From Streptomyces sp. HUAS 15-9 (GTDB taxonomy: Bacteria; Actinomycetota; Actinomycetes; Streptomycetales; Streptomycetaceae): a stretch of DNA of 64,000 bases. The stretch covers positions 682,001-746,000 of the forward strand of contig NZ_CP106798.1 of the NCBI RefSeq assembly GCF_025642155.1, in the 5' to 3' direction. Within the stretch, counting starts at the first letter, position 1. Every line of letters starts with the position of its first letter. The notes under the pieces were generated by a model. The model was given only the letters and a program-made list of their open reading frames with translations. It was not told where the DNA came from and searched no databases. The position numbers and the translations under genes were made by a program. Shown piece after piece: positions 48,321 through 58,040 of this stretch.

Positions 48321-49322
48321 TCAGTCCTCCAGGGTGGCGACGAGCACGGCCTTGATGGTGTGCAGCCGGTTCTCCGCCTGGTCGAAGACGATCGACGCCG
48401 GAGAGGAGAAGACCTCGTCGGTGACCTCCAGTCCGTCCAGTCCGTGGGTGTCGAACAGGTCCCGGCCGAGGCGGGTACTGCGGTCGTGCAGCGAGGGGAG
48501 GCAGTGCATGAACTTTACGTCCGGGTTCCCGGTGAGGGCGAGCGTCTTGGCGTTGACCTGGTACGGGAGCAGCAGCCCGATGCGCTCGCCCCAGGTGTCG
48601 GCGGGCTCGCCCATGGAGACCCAGACGTCGGTGTGGAGGAAGTCGGCACCGCGTACGGCGGTCTCGATGTCCTCGGTGAGGGTGATGCGGGCGCCGCTGC
48701 GGTCGGCCACGGTGCGGCAGGTGGTGACCAGTTCCGGGTCGGGCCACAGCTGCCGGGGAGCGGCGATGCGGACGTCCATGCCGAGCAGGGCGCCCATGGA
48801 CAGCAGGGAGTTGCCCATGTTGTTGCGGGCGTCGCCGAGGTAGCAGTAGGCGATGTCCGGCAGCGGCTTGGGGCTGTGCTCGTGCATGGTCAGCACGTCG
48901 CACAGGCTCTGGGTGGGGTGTGCCGTGTCGGTCAGCCCGTTGTAGACGGGGACGCCGGAGCGGGCCGCCAGTTCGGTGACGATCGACTGGGCGGAGCCCC
49001 GGTACTCGATGGCGTCGAACATGCAGCCGAGGACGCGGGCGGTGTCGGCGATGGACTCCTTGGCGCCGATGTGGGTGTCGCCGGGGCCGAGGTAGGTGGT
49101 GGCGGCTCCCTGGTCGGCGGCGGCGACCTCGAAGGCGCAGCGGGTGCGGGTGGATGTCTTCTCGAAGATCAGCGCGAGGTGCCTGCCGGTCAGCCGGGGC
49201 CGCTCGGTGCCCGCGCGCCTGGCCCTCTTGAGGCCGGCCGCGAGATCGAGGAGGTGGTGGATCTCGGCGGACGTGAAGTCGAGTTCGCTCAGGTAGGAGC
49301 GCCCTCGCAGATCGACGGTCAT
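48321..49322 (-). CDS. arcB: Ornithine carbamoyltransferase, catabolic
   Basis: A 333-residue transferase that splits citrulline to ornithine and carbamoyl phosphate here. FEKTSTRTR binds carbamoyl phosphate, with [11 protein letters not shown] and [10 protein letters not shown] completing the site. Ornithine motif [10 protein letters not shown] is present. Position between arcA and arcC points to the catabolic direction, although an anabolic enzyme would look similar. Confidence 0.94.
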   Translation of the reverse strand: MTVDLRGRSYLSELDFTSAEIHHLLDLAAGLKRARRAGTERPRLTGRHLALIFEKTSTRTRCAFEVAAADQGAATTYLGPGDTHIGAKESIADTARVLGCMFDAIEYRGSAQSIVTELAARSGVPVYNGLTDTAHPTQSLCDVLTMHEHSPKPLPDIAYCYLGDARNNMGNSLLSMGALLGMDVRIAAPRQLWPDPELVTTCRTVADRSGARITLTEDIETAVRGADFLHTDVWVSMGEPADTWGERIGLLLPYQVNAKTLALTGNPDVKFMHCLPSLHDRSTRLGRDLFDTHGLDGLEVTDEVFSSPASIVFDQAENRLHTIKAVLVATLED

Positions 49323-49352
49323 GGTGGTTCCCCTTGCTCGATCGGTGCTCGA

Positions 49353-50567
49353 TCAGACGGCCGGGTCTCGTTCGATGGGGCAGCTCATGCAGCGCGGGCC
49401 GCCGCGGCCGCGGCCGAGTTCACCGCCGGCGATGGTGACGATCTCGATGCCCTGTTTGCGCAGATAGGTGTTGGTGGTGACGTTGCGCTCGTAGCCGACG
49501 ACGACGCCGGGGGCGATCGCGAGGAAGTTGTTGCCGTCGTCCCACTGCTCGCGCTCGGCGTTGCGGATGTCCTGGGGCGCGCAGAGCATGCGGACCTTGT
49601 CCAGGTCGAGGGCTTCGGCGAGGGCGGTCCCGAGGTCGGAGTTCGCCGCGACGTCGAAGCCGGCCTCGCGCGTTTCACTGGGCGTGAGCGTCCACGAGCG
49701 CAGGGAGTCGGCGAGGCCGGGATAGATGGTGAAGGCGTCGCGGTCGACCATGGTGAGGACCGTGTCGAGGTGCATGTACGCGCGTGCGGAGGGCAGTTGG
49801 ACGGCGATCAGCCGTCTGGCCGTGCCGGTGGCGAAGAGCCGTGTGGCCAGGTTCTCCACCGCCTGGGCGGTGGTGCGCTCGCTCATGCCGACCATGACGG
49901 CCCCGTTGCCGAGGACGTGGACGTCACCGCCCTCGAGGGTGCCCACCGTGCCGTTGAGGATCGGTTCCTTGATGTTGCCGGCGAACCTGGGGTGGAAGCG
50001 GTAGATGGCCTCGGCGTGCAGGCTCTCGCGTCGGCGGGCGCTCTTGGCCATCGGGTTGACCGACAGACGGTCGTACATCCAGCACGAGTTGTCGCGCGAG
50101 AAGAGATGGTTGGGCAGCGGGGTGAGCGCGAAGTCGTCCGCGTCGAGGGCGTTCCAGACGAGGCTGTGCGGGGCGGCGATCGGCAGATCGCTCATGAGGA
50201 GCCCGCCGATGAGATAGCCGGCCAGGGTCTCCCCGTCGAGGTCGGCGCACAGCCCGCGCACCGCGTCGATCAGCGCCGGGCCGACGGTGGCCGTGGTGAT
50301 GGCCCGGTCGAGGAGCCAGTCGCGGGCCTCGGGGATGTCGAGGGTCTGGGCCAGCAGGTCGGAGAAGTAGTGGACGCGTGCGCCGTAGTCCCTGAGGACC
50401 TGGGCGAAGGCGTCGTGCTCTTCGCGGGCGCGTCTGGCCCACAGGATGTCGTCGAAGAGCAGGGCGTCGACGTTGCGCGGGGTGAGGCGCGAGAGTTCGA
50501 GGCCGGGACGGTGCAGGATCACCTGGCGCAGGGGACCGACCTCGGAGTCGACGTGGAAGGTGTTCAT
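49353..50567 (-). CDS. arcA: Arginine deiminase
   Basis: A 404-residue hydrolase that converts arginine to citrulline and ammonia. The nucleophilic Cys lies near the end in GGPRCMSCP; other active-site parts are [22 protein letters not shown] and LFSRDNSCW. Length matches the family. It begins 41 bases behind the permease gene. Confidence 0.95.
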   Translation of the reverse strand: MNTFHVDSEVGPLRQVILHRPGLELSRLTPRNVDALLFDDILWARRAREEHDAFAQVLRDYGARVHYFSDLLAQTLDIPEARDWLLDRAITTATVGPALIDAVRGLCADLDGETLAGYLIGGLLMSDLPIAAPHSLVWNALDADDFALTPLPNHLFSRDNSCWMYDRLSVNPMAKSARRRESLHAEAIYRFHPRFAGNIKEPILNGTVGTLEGGDVHVLGNGAVMVGMSERTTAQAVENLATRLFATGTARRLIAVQLPSARAYMHLDTVLTMVDRDAFTIYPGLADSLRSWTLTPSETREAGFDVAANSDLGTALAEALDLDKVRMLCAPQDIRNAEREQWDDGNNFLAIAPGVVVGYERNVTTNTYLRKQGIEIVTIAGGELGRGRGGPRCMSCPIERDPAV

Positions 50568-50608
50568 GTAGGAGTTCCTTCGTGCTGTGGTTCTGTGCTG
50601 TGGGTCGG

Positions 50609-52108
50609 TCAGTCGTGGTGGCCGAGGCCGTTGCGCCTGCGGGTGCCGGCGGTACGGTTCGTCCGGAGCCCGCGGGCGATCCGCTGGGTGGGCAGGGGCG
50701 TCTCGGGTGCCCGGTCCTCCTGGGTTTCCTGGGCCGGGATCGCCACGGCCTGGGGGGCCGTCGGCTCGCCGTAGCTGCCCTGGCCCCGCTTGAGCCAGAC
50801 GTAGACCGGGATTCCGAGCAGCAGGACGAACAGGCCGTAGTAGACGGTCTGGTAGCCGCTGCCCTGGATCGACCAGTACGAGAAGGCGAGGGCGAGCGAG
50901 GCGACGGTGATGTCGCGGGCCAGCCGGCGGGGGCTGAGGCTGTCGCGGCCGCGCACGAGCAGCCAGTACAGCTGGGCGGCGGCGGAGAACAGGTAGGGGA
51001 TCACGGCGGTGAGCACGCTCAGCAGCACGATCTTCGTGAAGACGTCCTCGAAGCGCGTGTAGCTGAACACGGTGATCAGCGAGGCCAGCACGGTGGAGGC
51101 GATGATGCCGAAGGCCGGGACCCCGCTCTCACCGCGCAGCCTGGCGAAGACGCCGGGGAAGAGGCCGTCGCGGGCGGCGGCGTACGGCATCTCCGCGCAC
51201 AGCATGGTCCAGCCGTTCAGGGCGCCGATGCCGGAGACGATGGCGGCCGCGGCGACGATGTCACCGGCCCAGGTGCCGCCGAAGATGTTGTTCGCGGCGT
51301 CGGTGAAGGGCGCGGTGGAGGAGCCCAGGTCGGCGTGCGAGACGGTGCCGAACACCGCGAGGGTGCCGAGGATGTAGATGACGGCGCAGGCGAGCGTGCC
51401 GTACACGGTGGCGCGCGGCACATTGCGTCCCGGCTCACGGACCCGCCCGGCAACCACCGAGGCCGCTTCCAGGCCGAGGTAGCTGAACAGGGCGATGGCC
51501 CCGGCCGCGGAGATCGCGCCGAGCGCCGACTGGCCGCTGGCGTTGAAGGCGCCGAAGTTGCCGGCGTCGATGAAGATCAGCCCGACGGTCGCCATGAAGA
51601 CCAGCGGGACGAACTTCAGCACGGTCGTGATCACCTGGAAGGCGCCGATGTTGCGCACACCGGTGAGGTTGATCGCGGCCGGGATCCACAGCCCGACCAG
51701 CGCGATGAGTACCGATATGCCGGTTTTATGGCTGGTGTTGACGAACACCTCGACATAGCCGACCCAGGCCACCACGATCGCCGCGTTCCCGGCCCATGCC
51801 GTGATCCAGTAGGACCAGGCGTTGAGGAACCCGGCGAACTCACCGAAGGCCTCGCGGGCATAGACGTACGGTCCGCCGCTCGCCGGGACGCGCTTCGACA
51901 GGGCTCCGAAGGTGTGTGCCAGCGCGAGGGCGCCGAGGGTCACGACGACGAAGGCGACGAGGGAAATGGGGCCATAAGGGGCGAGGGCGGAGGGGAGGGC
52001 GAACACTCCGGTACCGATGATGCTGCCGATCACGAGCGCGGACGCGGCCGGCAGACCGAGGGCGGTTGTGGGCGCCGCTCGGTCTCCTCTGCGCGTGGTA
52101 CTGGCCAT
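50609..52108 (-). CDS. arcD: APC-family arginine/ornithine antiporter
   Basis: A 499-residue permease with 12 expected membrane segments. [20 protein letters not shown] is the substrate-binding start of APC transporters, and [18 protein letters not shown] follows. As the first gene of the arc unit it probably swaps arginine for ornithine. A basic, Pro-rich tail of about 50 residues ([19 protein letters not shown]) extends into the cytoplasm. ATG at 52106-52108 has AAGGAG upstream. Confidence 0.9.
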   Translation of the reverse strand: MASTTRRGDRAAPTTALGLPAASALVIGSIIGTGVFALPSALAPYGPISLVAFVVVTLGALALAHTFGALSKRVPASGGPYVYAREAFGEFAGFLNAWSYWITAWAGNAAIVVAWVGYVEVFVNTSHKTGISVLIALVGLWIPAAINLTGVRNIGAFQVITTVLKFVPLVFMATVGLIFIDAGNFGAFNASGQSALGAISAAGAIALFSYLGLEAASVVAGRVREPGRNVPRATVYGTLACAVIYILGTLAVFGTVSHADLGSSTAPFTDAANNIFGGTWAGDIVAAAAIVSGIGALNGWTMLCAEMPYAAARDGLFPGVFARLRGESGVPAFGIIASTVLASLITVFSYTRFEDVFTKIVLLSVLTAVIPYLFSAAAQLYWLLVRGRDSLSPRRLARDITVASLALAFSYWSIQGSGYQTVYYGLFVLLLGIPVYVWLKRGQGSYGEPTAPQAVAIPAQETQEDRAPETPLPTQRIARGLRTNRTAGTRRRNGLGHHD

Positions 52109-52188
52109 GGCTGTGCTCCTTGTGCGGACCGTTATGGAGGGGTCGGCCCGTCAGCCATGCTTCTGTGGCGCGCAGAGGTGCGGACAGC

Positions 52189-52222
52189 GGCCGGATGGCC
52201 CGCAAGAGGTCCGATGGTCCTC
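52189..52222. promoter_or_regulatory. Two DosR/OsdR-like palindromes upstream of the arc operon
   Basis: GGCC-GGAT-GGCC (52189-52200) has perfect arms; GAGGTCC-GAT-GGTCCTC (52206-52222) is near-palindromic with a three-base spacer. They lie 81-114 bases upstream of arcD. The 250-base gap to the next gene shows no other feature. Confidence 0.5.
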
Positions 52223-52358
52223 TTGTGCCGGAGCCACTCAGCCCCAGGTGAGCGCGCGGCCGGTACGGCGCCGAAGGGCCGGCGCCGCCGTGATCGAGGC
52301 CGCCGGGGCCACCGGCGCGGCCGGCCGCCTGCCCGTAGCCGGATCCGCGGTCCAGGGA

Positions 52359-53924
52359 TCAGTAGCTGCCGCCGAGGGTCTGCTTCGTGTAGGCGCACTC
52401 CGTGTAGAGGTAGCCGGAGCGGAGCTTGGCGGTGTCGGAGGCGGGGGTCGCCGTGCTGGTGCCCTGCGGCTTGTGCACGAAGTACGTGGTGCCGGGCGGC
52501 AGGCTGATCGTGCGCTGTGGGTAGTGCTTGCCGCTGTCGCTGCAGGGCTTGAATCCGATCGTGAGCGAGCTGGCGAAGGAGTAGGCCTTGCAGCTGCCGC
52601 AGGCCTTGAGCGAGAAGCTGCCGGTGACCGGGCCGGTGTAGTAGACGGTGATGGGGTCGGGGCTGTCGTTCTTGACCGTGACGGAGATGCTGCCGCCGGA
52701 GGCGGTGGTGGGCAGCCGCTTCCCGGCGGCCGGCAGCGTCTGGGCGACCTCGGCGGCGATGGAGATCTTCTTCGCGCGCTCCCGGTTCTTGTCGTTCTTG
52801 TGGTCGGCGACGAACTCGTCCATGGTCTTCTGCGCCGCCTCGAAGTCGCCGTCCTTGTACTGGTCGACTCCGCAGGCGTACTCCCCCGAGTCGGCGCTCC
52901 GGCCCGCCCGGTCGGCACTCTTCGTCAGATCGTCGGCGGCGTCGCCCGCGCTCCCCGAGAGGTCGGTGATCCGGGTGTTCAGGCCGCGCAGCTCCTCGAC
53001 GGCGGCACAGGGGTCGGAGCCGCGCACGTTCTTCGCCGTGCCGGACACCGCGGAGTCGACGGCTGGCGCGATCTTCGTCGTCTGCTCGGACCGGGGGAAC
53101 GTGCTCAGCAGCTCACCGAAGTGGGTGACCCAGTCCCCCTCACCGGAGGACAGGCTGCTCGATCCGCACTCGTACAGAGCGGTGGCCAGCCGGTCGTCGG
53201 GCCACCGGGCCAGCGCGCCGAGCTCCTCGTTCGGCATCGTGCGCGGCACCGTACGCAGGTACTTCAGCGGCGCGATCGCCTCGCAGTAGCGCTGGTGGCC
53301 GTAGGGCGCGCCGACCGTCGCGTAGTAGGTCTTCAGGCTGTCGGGGACACGGTCGGCCGCGCGGGAGCCGGAATGGTGGGCCACGAGGTCCTGGTAGACG
53401 TCCAGGGCCGTGCCGTAGTCGGACTGCGCGCTCTCGAAGGACCGCCGGCCGCTCTGCGCCACCAGCCGGTCCGCCTTGTCGAGCCGGTCGAGGAGCTGCT
53501 GCTGGACCGCTTCGTCGCGGGCGTCGTCGTACAGCACCGTCCCGCCGACCGGTGCGGCGAGGAGAAGCACCCCCAGCAGCAGCGCGAGGGGCGATCTTCC
53601 GGGCCAGGCCAGTCGGGTGCGCAGTCCGGCGTACGCGCCGTGCACGGCGGCCAGCACGAGGAACACGAGGTAGACGGAGAGTGCGAGTCCCGGGACGCCG
53701 TCGGCATCCGCGGGCAGGGCGACGAGCAGCAGGGCGGCCGTCGCCGCGCAGCACACGGCCGTCAGCACCCAGCGACGGACAAGGGCATAGCCCAGGCCGA
53801 GGCCGCTGAGGTTGAGCAGGGCGACCGCCGCCGCCCGCAGGCCGTCCGGTGGTGCCGGCGGCGGGCTCGACGGCATGGGCGGCACGACGAACCCATGGCT
53901 GGGGCCGTACGGATCACCGGACAT
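52359..53924 (-). CDS. Membrane-anchored extracytoplasmic protein of unknown function
   Basis: A 521-residue protein. A proline-rich start is followed by three or four hydrophobic segments (to about residue 130), then a long outer region rich in Asp, Ser and Lys with helix pairs (DYGTALDVYQDLVAHHSG, QYKDGDFEAAQKTMDEFV) that recall TPR-like repeats. The last 120 residues are beta-rich with a CGSCKAY cysteine pair. ATG at 53922-53924 has GGGGGAG upstream. I do not recognise a family function. Confidence 0.75.
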   Translation of the reverse strand: MSGDPYGPSHGFVVPPMPSSPPPAPPDGLRAAAVALLNLSGLGLGYALVRRWVLTAVCCAATAALLLVALPADADGVPGLALSVYLVFLVLAAVHGAYAGLRTRLAWPGRSPLALLLGVLLLAAPVGGTVLYDDARDEAVQQQLLDRLDKADRLVAQSGRRSFESAQSDYGTALDVYQDLVAHHSGSRAADRVPDSLKTYYATVGAPYGHQRYCEAIAPLKYLRTVPRTMPNEELGALARWPDDRLATALYECGSSSLSSGEGDWVTHFGELLSTFPRSEQTTKIAPAVDSAVSGTAKNVRGSDPCAAVEELRGLNTRITDLSGSAGDAADDLTKSADRAGRSADSGEYACGVDQYKDGDFEAAQKTMDEFVADHKNDKNRERAKKISIAAEVAQTLPAAGKRLPTTASGGSISVTVKNDSPDPITVYYTGPVTGSFSLKACGSCKAYSFASSLTIGFKPCSDSGKHYPQRTISLPPGTTYFVHKPQGTSTATPASDTAKLRSGYLYTECAYTKQTLGGSY

Positions 53925-54011
53925 GAGGGCTCCCCCCGTCAACACAACCCATATGTCTGTGAGTTGGCAGTGTACGGCCAGCGGTGGGTGCTCGACAGAG
54001 GCCCCGTCTTC

Positions 54012-54743
54012 TCAGCGTGGCACGGGCGCGGGACGCGGCGCGGCCGTCAGCACCGCCTTGACGACGCCCTTCGACGACGCCATGACGTCGGCCACGAAAC
54101 GCAGCCGCCCGACGCCGAGCCGACGCAGACCGGCGCCGTGGTCGGCGGCCACCACGAGCGCCACCGCGAGCAGCAGCAGTTGCCACAGGGCCGTCACGGG
54201 GCGTCGCGCTGGCCGGGGCAGTTCCAGGAAGGAGGCGTGCAGCCGCGCGCAGTGGAAGGGAACGTGGCGCTCCTCGTCGGCCAGGATGCGGCCCGCCACG
54301 TCGGAGGCGAGCGCGTCGTCCGCGCCGTCGCGCAGGGCCCGGTAGTAGCGCAGCGCCACGACCTCCGCGATCATCAGCACCAGCAGTTCCGTGCGCAGCC
54401 CCAGCAGCCGCCGGAACCGTACGAAGACCTTGTCGCTCCAGTGGCCCGCGAGCGTCGGCATGCCACCGGCGGCCAGCAGGCCGGCCAGCAGACGGGCGTG
54501 GTTCTGTTCTTCGGCGACGAACAGCCGTACCGCACCGGTGTATTCGGGGTTCCCGGCCGCCTCGGCCTTGGCGATGAGGTTGGTGCCGTCACCGTCCTCG
54601 CCGACCTGGAAGCGCTGGATTCCCGCCCACACGGCGTGGTGCAGCGTCGCTCCCCGCGCCCAGTCCGGGTCGCCCTGTGCCCGTCTGCGTTCGCTCTCCT
54701 CCTCGAATCGCCTGGTCCAGTCGGCATGTCCGCCCGTACGCAC
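54012..54743 (-). CDS. Ferritin-like di-iron protein
   Basis: A 243-residue protein with a ferritin-like four-helix pattern. Two helices carry the iron-binding ExxH pairs, RLFVAEEQNHARL and ILADEERHVPFH, and other acidic residues sit in helices between. The first GTG with good spacing behind GGGAGG is at 54741-54743; a GTG nine codons upstream is possible. Members may be oxidases or iron stores; the C-terminal hydrophobic stretch (LLLLAVALVVAA) suggests membrane contact. Confidence 0.75.
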   Translation of the reverse strand: MRTGGHADWTRRFEEESERRRAQGDPDWARGATLHHAVWAGIQRFQVGEDGDGTNLIAKAEAAGNPEYTGAVRLFVAEEQNHARLLAGLLAAGGMPTLAGHWSDKVFVRFRRLLGLRTELLVLMIAEVVALRYYRALRDGADDALASDVAGRILADEERHVPFHCARLHASFLELPRPARRPVTALWQLLLLAVALVVAADHGAGLRRLGVGRLRFVADVMASSKGVVKAVLTAAPRPAPVPR

Positions 54744-54840
54744 GCGGCCTCCCGTCGCCGGTGAGAGCACGGCTCCCGTGCCCGGATCAAGGAGGACGCG
54801 CGCGCCGACGGAACCGTTCCCTCGGGACGGCGGGTGAGCG

Positions 54841-56481
54841 TCAGCCGCCGAGTGCCGTCAGCACCACCGACTTGGCCTCCTCCTGCACCCGGGCGAGATG
54901 GTCGGGTCCGAGGAAGGACTCGCCGTAGATCTTGTAGACGTCCTCGGTGCCCGAAGGCCGTGCCGCGAACCAGGCGTTGGCGGTGGTCACCTTGATGCCG
55001 CCGATCGGGGCGCCGTTGCCGGGAGCCTCGGTGAGGACGGCGGTGACCTCTTCCCCCGCCAGGCTCCGCGCGGTGACCTGGGCCGGGGAGAGCTTCGCGA
55101 GGAGGGCCTTCTCCTCGCGGGAGGCCGGTGCGTCGATGCGCGCGTACGCGGGCCGGCCGAAGCGGGCGGTGAGTCCGGCGTAGTGCTCGGAGGGCGTGCG
55201 GTCGGTGACGGCGGTGATCTCGGACGCGAGGAGCGCGAGGAGGATGCCGTCCTTGTCCGTCGTCCACACCGAGCCGTCGCGGCGCAGGAAGGACGCCCCG
55301 GCCGACTCCTCGCCGCCGAAGCCGAGCGCCCCGTCGAGCAGCCCGTCGACGAACCACTTGAATCCCACGGGTACTTCGACCAGTTCACGGCCGAGGTCGG
55401 CGGCGACACGGTCGATCATCGAGGACGACACCAGTGTCTTGCCGATCCCCGTGCCGGCGGGCCACTGCTCGCGGTGCTCGTAGAGGTAGGCGATCGCGAC
55501 GGCGAGATAGTGGTTGGGGTTCATGAGACCCGCGTCCGGTGTGACGATGCCATGGCGGTCGGCGTCGGCGTCGTTGCCCGTGGCGATGCGGAAGCGGTCG
55601 CGCCGCTCGATGAGCGAGGCCATAGCGTACGGCGACGAGCAGTCCATGCGGATCTGGCCGTCCCAGTCCAGCGTCATGAACCGCCAGGTGGGATCGGTGT
55701 GCGGGTTGACCACCGTCAGATCCAGGCCGTGCTGTTCGGCGATACGGCCCCAGTAGGCGACGGACGCCCCGCCCAGCGGGTCGGCGCCGATGCGCACGCC
55801 CGCCGTGCGGATCGCGTCGATGTCCAGCACGCTCGGCAGGTCGGAGACATAGCCGCCGAGGAAGTCGTACCGCTCGGTCGTGGGGGCGGCGAGCGCGCGC
55901 GGGTAGCTGATGCGGCGCACGTCCTTGAGACCGCCGGCGATGATCTGGTTGGCCCGGTCCTGGATCCAGGAGGTCGCCTCGGAGGCTGCCGGGCCGCCGT
56001 TCGGCGGGTTGTACTTGAAGCCGCCGTCGGCGGGCGGGTTGTGCGAGGGGGTGACCACGACGCCGTCCGCGAGGCCGGTGTCACGGCCCCGGTTGTGGGT
56101 GAGGATGGCGTGCGAGACCGCCGGGGTGGGGGTGTAGCCGTCCTCGCTGTCGATGAGCACGGTCACGCCGCCCGCGGCGAACACCTCGAGGGCGGTGACC
56201 TTCGCGGGCTCCGACAGCGCATGCGTGTCGGCTCCGAGGAAGAGGGGGCCGTCGACGCCCTGGCCGTCGCGGTACTCGCAGATGGCCTGGCTGGTGGCGG
56301 CGATGTGGTCCTCGTTGAACGCGGTGGCCAGCGATGATCCGCGGTGTCCTGAGGTGCCGAACGCCACTCGCTGTCCGGGCTCTGCCGGGTCGGGGTGCAG
56401 TGCGTAGTACGCCGTGACCAGCCGGGCCACGTCGACAAGGTCCTCGGGACCGGCCGGCTTGCCCGCTCGCTCGTGCGGCAT
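54841..56481 (-). CDS. pgm: Phosphoglucomutase (alpha-D-glucose phosphate specific)
   Basis: A 546-residue mutase that interconverts glucose 1-phosphate and glucose 6-phosphate. The phosphoserine is in [13 protein letters not shown], the metal loop is [10 protein letters not shown], the sugar loop is [10 protein letters not shown] and the phosphate site is [16 protein letters not shown] at 56479-56481 has GGAGGAG upstream and gives the usual length. It uses the alpha anomer, so it does not directly serve the inverting GH65 enzyme upstream. Confidence 0.95.
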   Translation of the reverse strand: MPHERAGKPAGPEDLVDVARLVTAYYALHPDPAEPGQRVAFGTSGHRGSSLATAFNEDHIAATSQAICEYRDGQGVDGPLFLGADTHALSEPAKVTALEVFAAGGVTVLIDSEDGYTPTPAVSHAILTHNRGRDTGLADGVVVTPSHNPPADGGFKYNPPNGGPAASEATSWIQDRANQIIAGGLKDVRRISYPRALAAPTTERYDFLGGYVSDLPSVLDIDAIRTAGVRIGADPLGGASVAYWGRIAEQHGLDLTVVNPHTDPTWRFMTLDWDGQIRMDCSSPYAMASLIERRDRFRIATGNDADADRHGIVTPDAGLMNPNHYLAVAIAYLYEHREQWPAGTGIGKTLVSSSMIDRVAADLGRELVEVPVGFKWFVDGLLDGALGFGGEESAGASFLRRDGSVWTTDKDGILLALLASEITAVTDRTPSEHYAGLTARFGRPAYARIDAPASREEKALLAKLSPAQVTARSLAGEEVTAVLTEAPGNGAPIGGIKVTTANAWFAARPSGTEDVYKIYGESFLGPDHLARVQEEAKSVVLTALGG

Positions 56482-56609
56482 GGGTCCGCTCCTCCGCATC
56501 GGTTGATCCGTCGCTCGACGTCTCATCATTCCCCGTCACGACCGGGGAACGCGAGTGGGCCACGACCTGCTCGATCCCGCGTGGAGGCACGACCGTGTCC
56601 GGCCGTCGC

Positions 56610-57890
56610 TCATCGTGCGGGGTGCGTGCCCGAGGAGGCGGACCGCTCCTGGTCTCGGGCTCTGACCGTGCACGCGGCGGGATCCGCCTGCCTGGGCCGC
56701 GGCACGCGTTCCCCTCCCGTGCCGCTCCGCGTGGCGCCGCGGACCGCGAGGAGCGCCGCGCCCAGGTCCGCCGCCGTTCGCGGGTCCGAGAGGGAACGGC
56801 CGGTCAGTTCCTCGATACGGCGCAGCCGGTAGCGGACGGTGTTGGGATGGACGAACAGGCTCCGGGCCGCGTCGGCGGCGGAACCGGCCGCGGCGAACCA
56901 GTGCTCCAGGGTCTCCAGCAGACGGGCGCGTTCCGGCGCCGGAAGGTCGAGGACGGGTCCGAGGGTGACCGTCACCAGGTGAGCGGCTTCCACCGGGGCG
57001 GCCGCGACGACCATGGCCAGGGGGTTGTCGTCGAAGCGCGCGACACCCGGCCCGGTGCCCGGGAGGCCGGCCAGGGCCAACCGGGCGAAGCGCAGGGCCT
57101 GCGGGGTATCGCTCAGCGAGTGGAAGCCGGGACTGATGCCCACGCGGGCGTGTGTACGGCGCAGGATGCGCAGACCCGTGCTCTCCGCCGTCGGCGTGGC
57201 CAGGGCGACCAGACCGATCTGCTGGTCGGGCAACAGCCGCCAGGCGGACGGAAGCTGGGCCTGGCGCAGCGCGGTCTCGATGCCGGCCAGCGGCTCCGTA
57301 CCCGGCGCCGTGGACTCGGCGGCGACCACGGCGTAGGGTCCGCGCTCGGGCAGGCCCAGTTCGTGGGCGGCCTCCCACAGGGTGGTGCGGTCGGCGATGG
57401 CGCCGGTGAACAGCGCTTCCACCAGTGCGGAGCGGCGGGCTTCGCGTTGCAGGGTCAGTTCGGCGGTGGTCTCCCGGTGGGCCTCCGCCACGGCCTCGGC
57501 GTACAGGCCGAACAGCGACCAGATCTCGGCGGAGCGGGCCACCAGTTCGGCGTCCGGGACCTCCGGATGGGTGCCGGCCTCCTTGACGATCTCCGACCAC
57601 AGGAACTCGAAGCCGACCCGGTAGGCGTGCAGGGTGTCGGCGAGGGGCATGCCCTGCTCGGCGCGGATGCGGCCGGTCTCCCGCGCGGGGTCGGGGTCCG
57701 GGGCGCCCGCGCGGTGGAAGTGCCTGAGGACCAGGTCGGCGTTGGCCGTGCACGAACGGCGCAGTGACTCGAAGGGGATGAGTGATTCGTCCCTGTATGC
57801 GTCGATGTCGGAACGTATGCGCTCCGCCAGCCGCTCGCCAAGTTCCGGAAGCCGTGCGTGAATCGCCGCGGCGACACCCGAGAAGTCCAT
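56610..57890 (-). CDS. PucR/CdaR-family transcription regulator
   Basis: A 426-residue regulator. A long N-terminal region of alpha helices (about 1-150) precedes a GGDEF-like CdaR domain and a C-terminal HTH of the PucR type (SLFVHPNTVRYRLRRIEELT). ATG at 57888-57890. It is divergent from an acyl-CoA ligase gene, 150 bases away, and is the obvious candidate to control it. The effector is unknown. Confidence 0.85.
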   Translation of the reverse strand: MDFSGVAAAIHARLPELGERLAERIRSDIDAYRDESLIPFESLRRSCTANADLVLRHFHRAGAPDPDPARETGRIRAEQGMPLADTLHAYRVGFEFLWSEIVKEAGTHPEVPDAELVARSAEIWSLFGLYAEAVAEAHRETTAELTLQREARRSALVEALFTGAIADRTTLWEAAHELGLPERGPYAVVAAESTAPGTEPLAGIETALRQAQLPSAWRLLPDQQIGLVALATPTAESTGLRILRRTHARVGISPGFHSLSDTPQALRFARLALAGLPGTGPGVARFDDNPLAMVVAAAPVEAAHLVTVTLGPVLDLPAPERARLLETLEHWFAAAGSAADAARSLFVHPNTVRYRLRRIEELTGRSLSDPRTAADLGAALLAVRGATRSGTGGERVPRPRQADPAACTVRARDQERSASSGTHPAR

Positions 57891-58040
57891 CGGCGCAGTG
57901 TAGCGCCCTGCTTTTGTTCCCAGGAACAACGCGGCAAAAGGGAAGCTGTCGCTGCTCCCATAGGTCGTCGCCTTCAGCGGCAGCACCATGTCGTCAACGT
58001 GAACGGCGGATTTCGACGGTGACATTCGTGGAGGCGGGGC

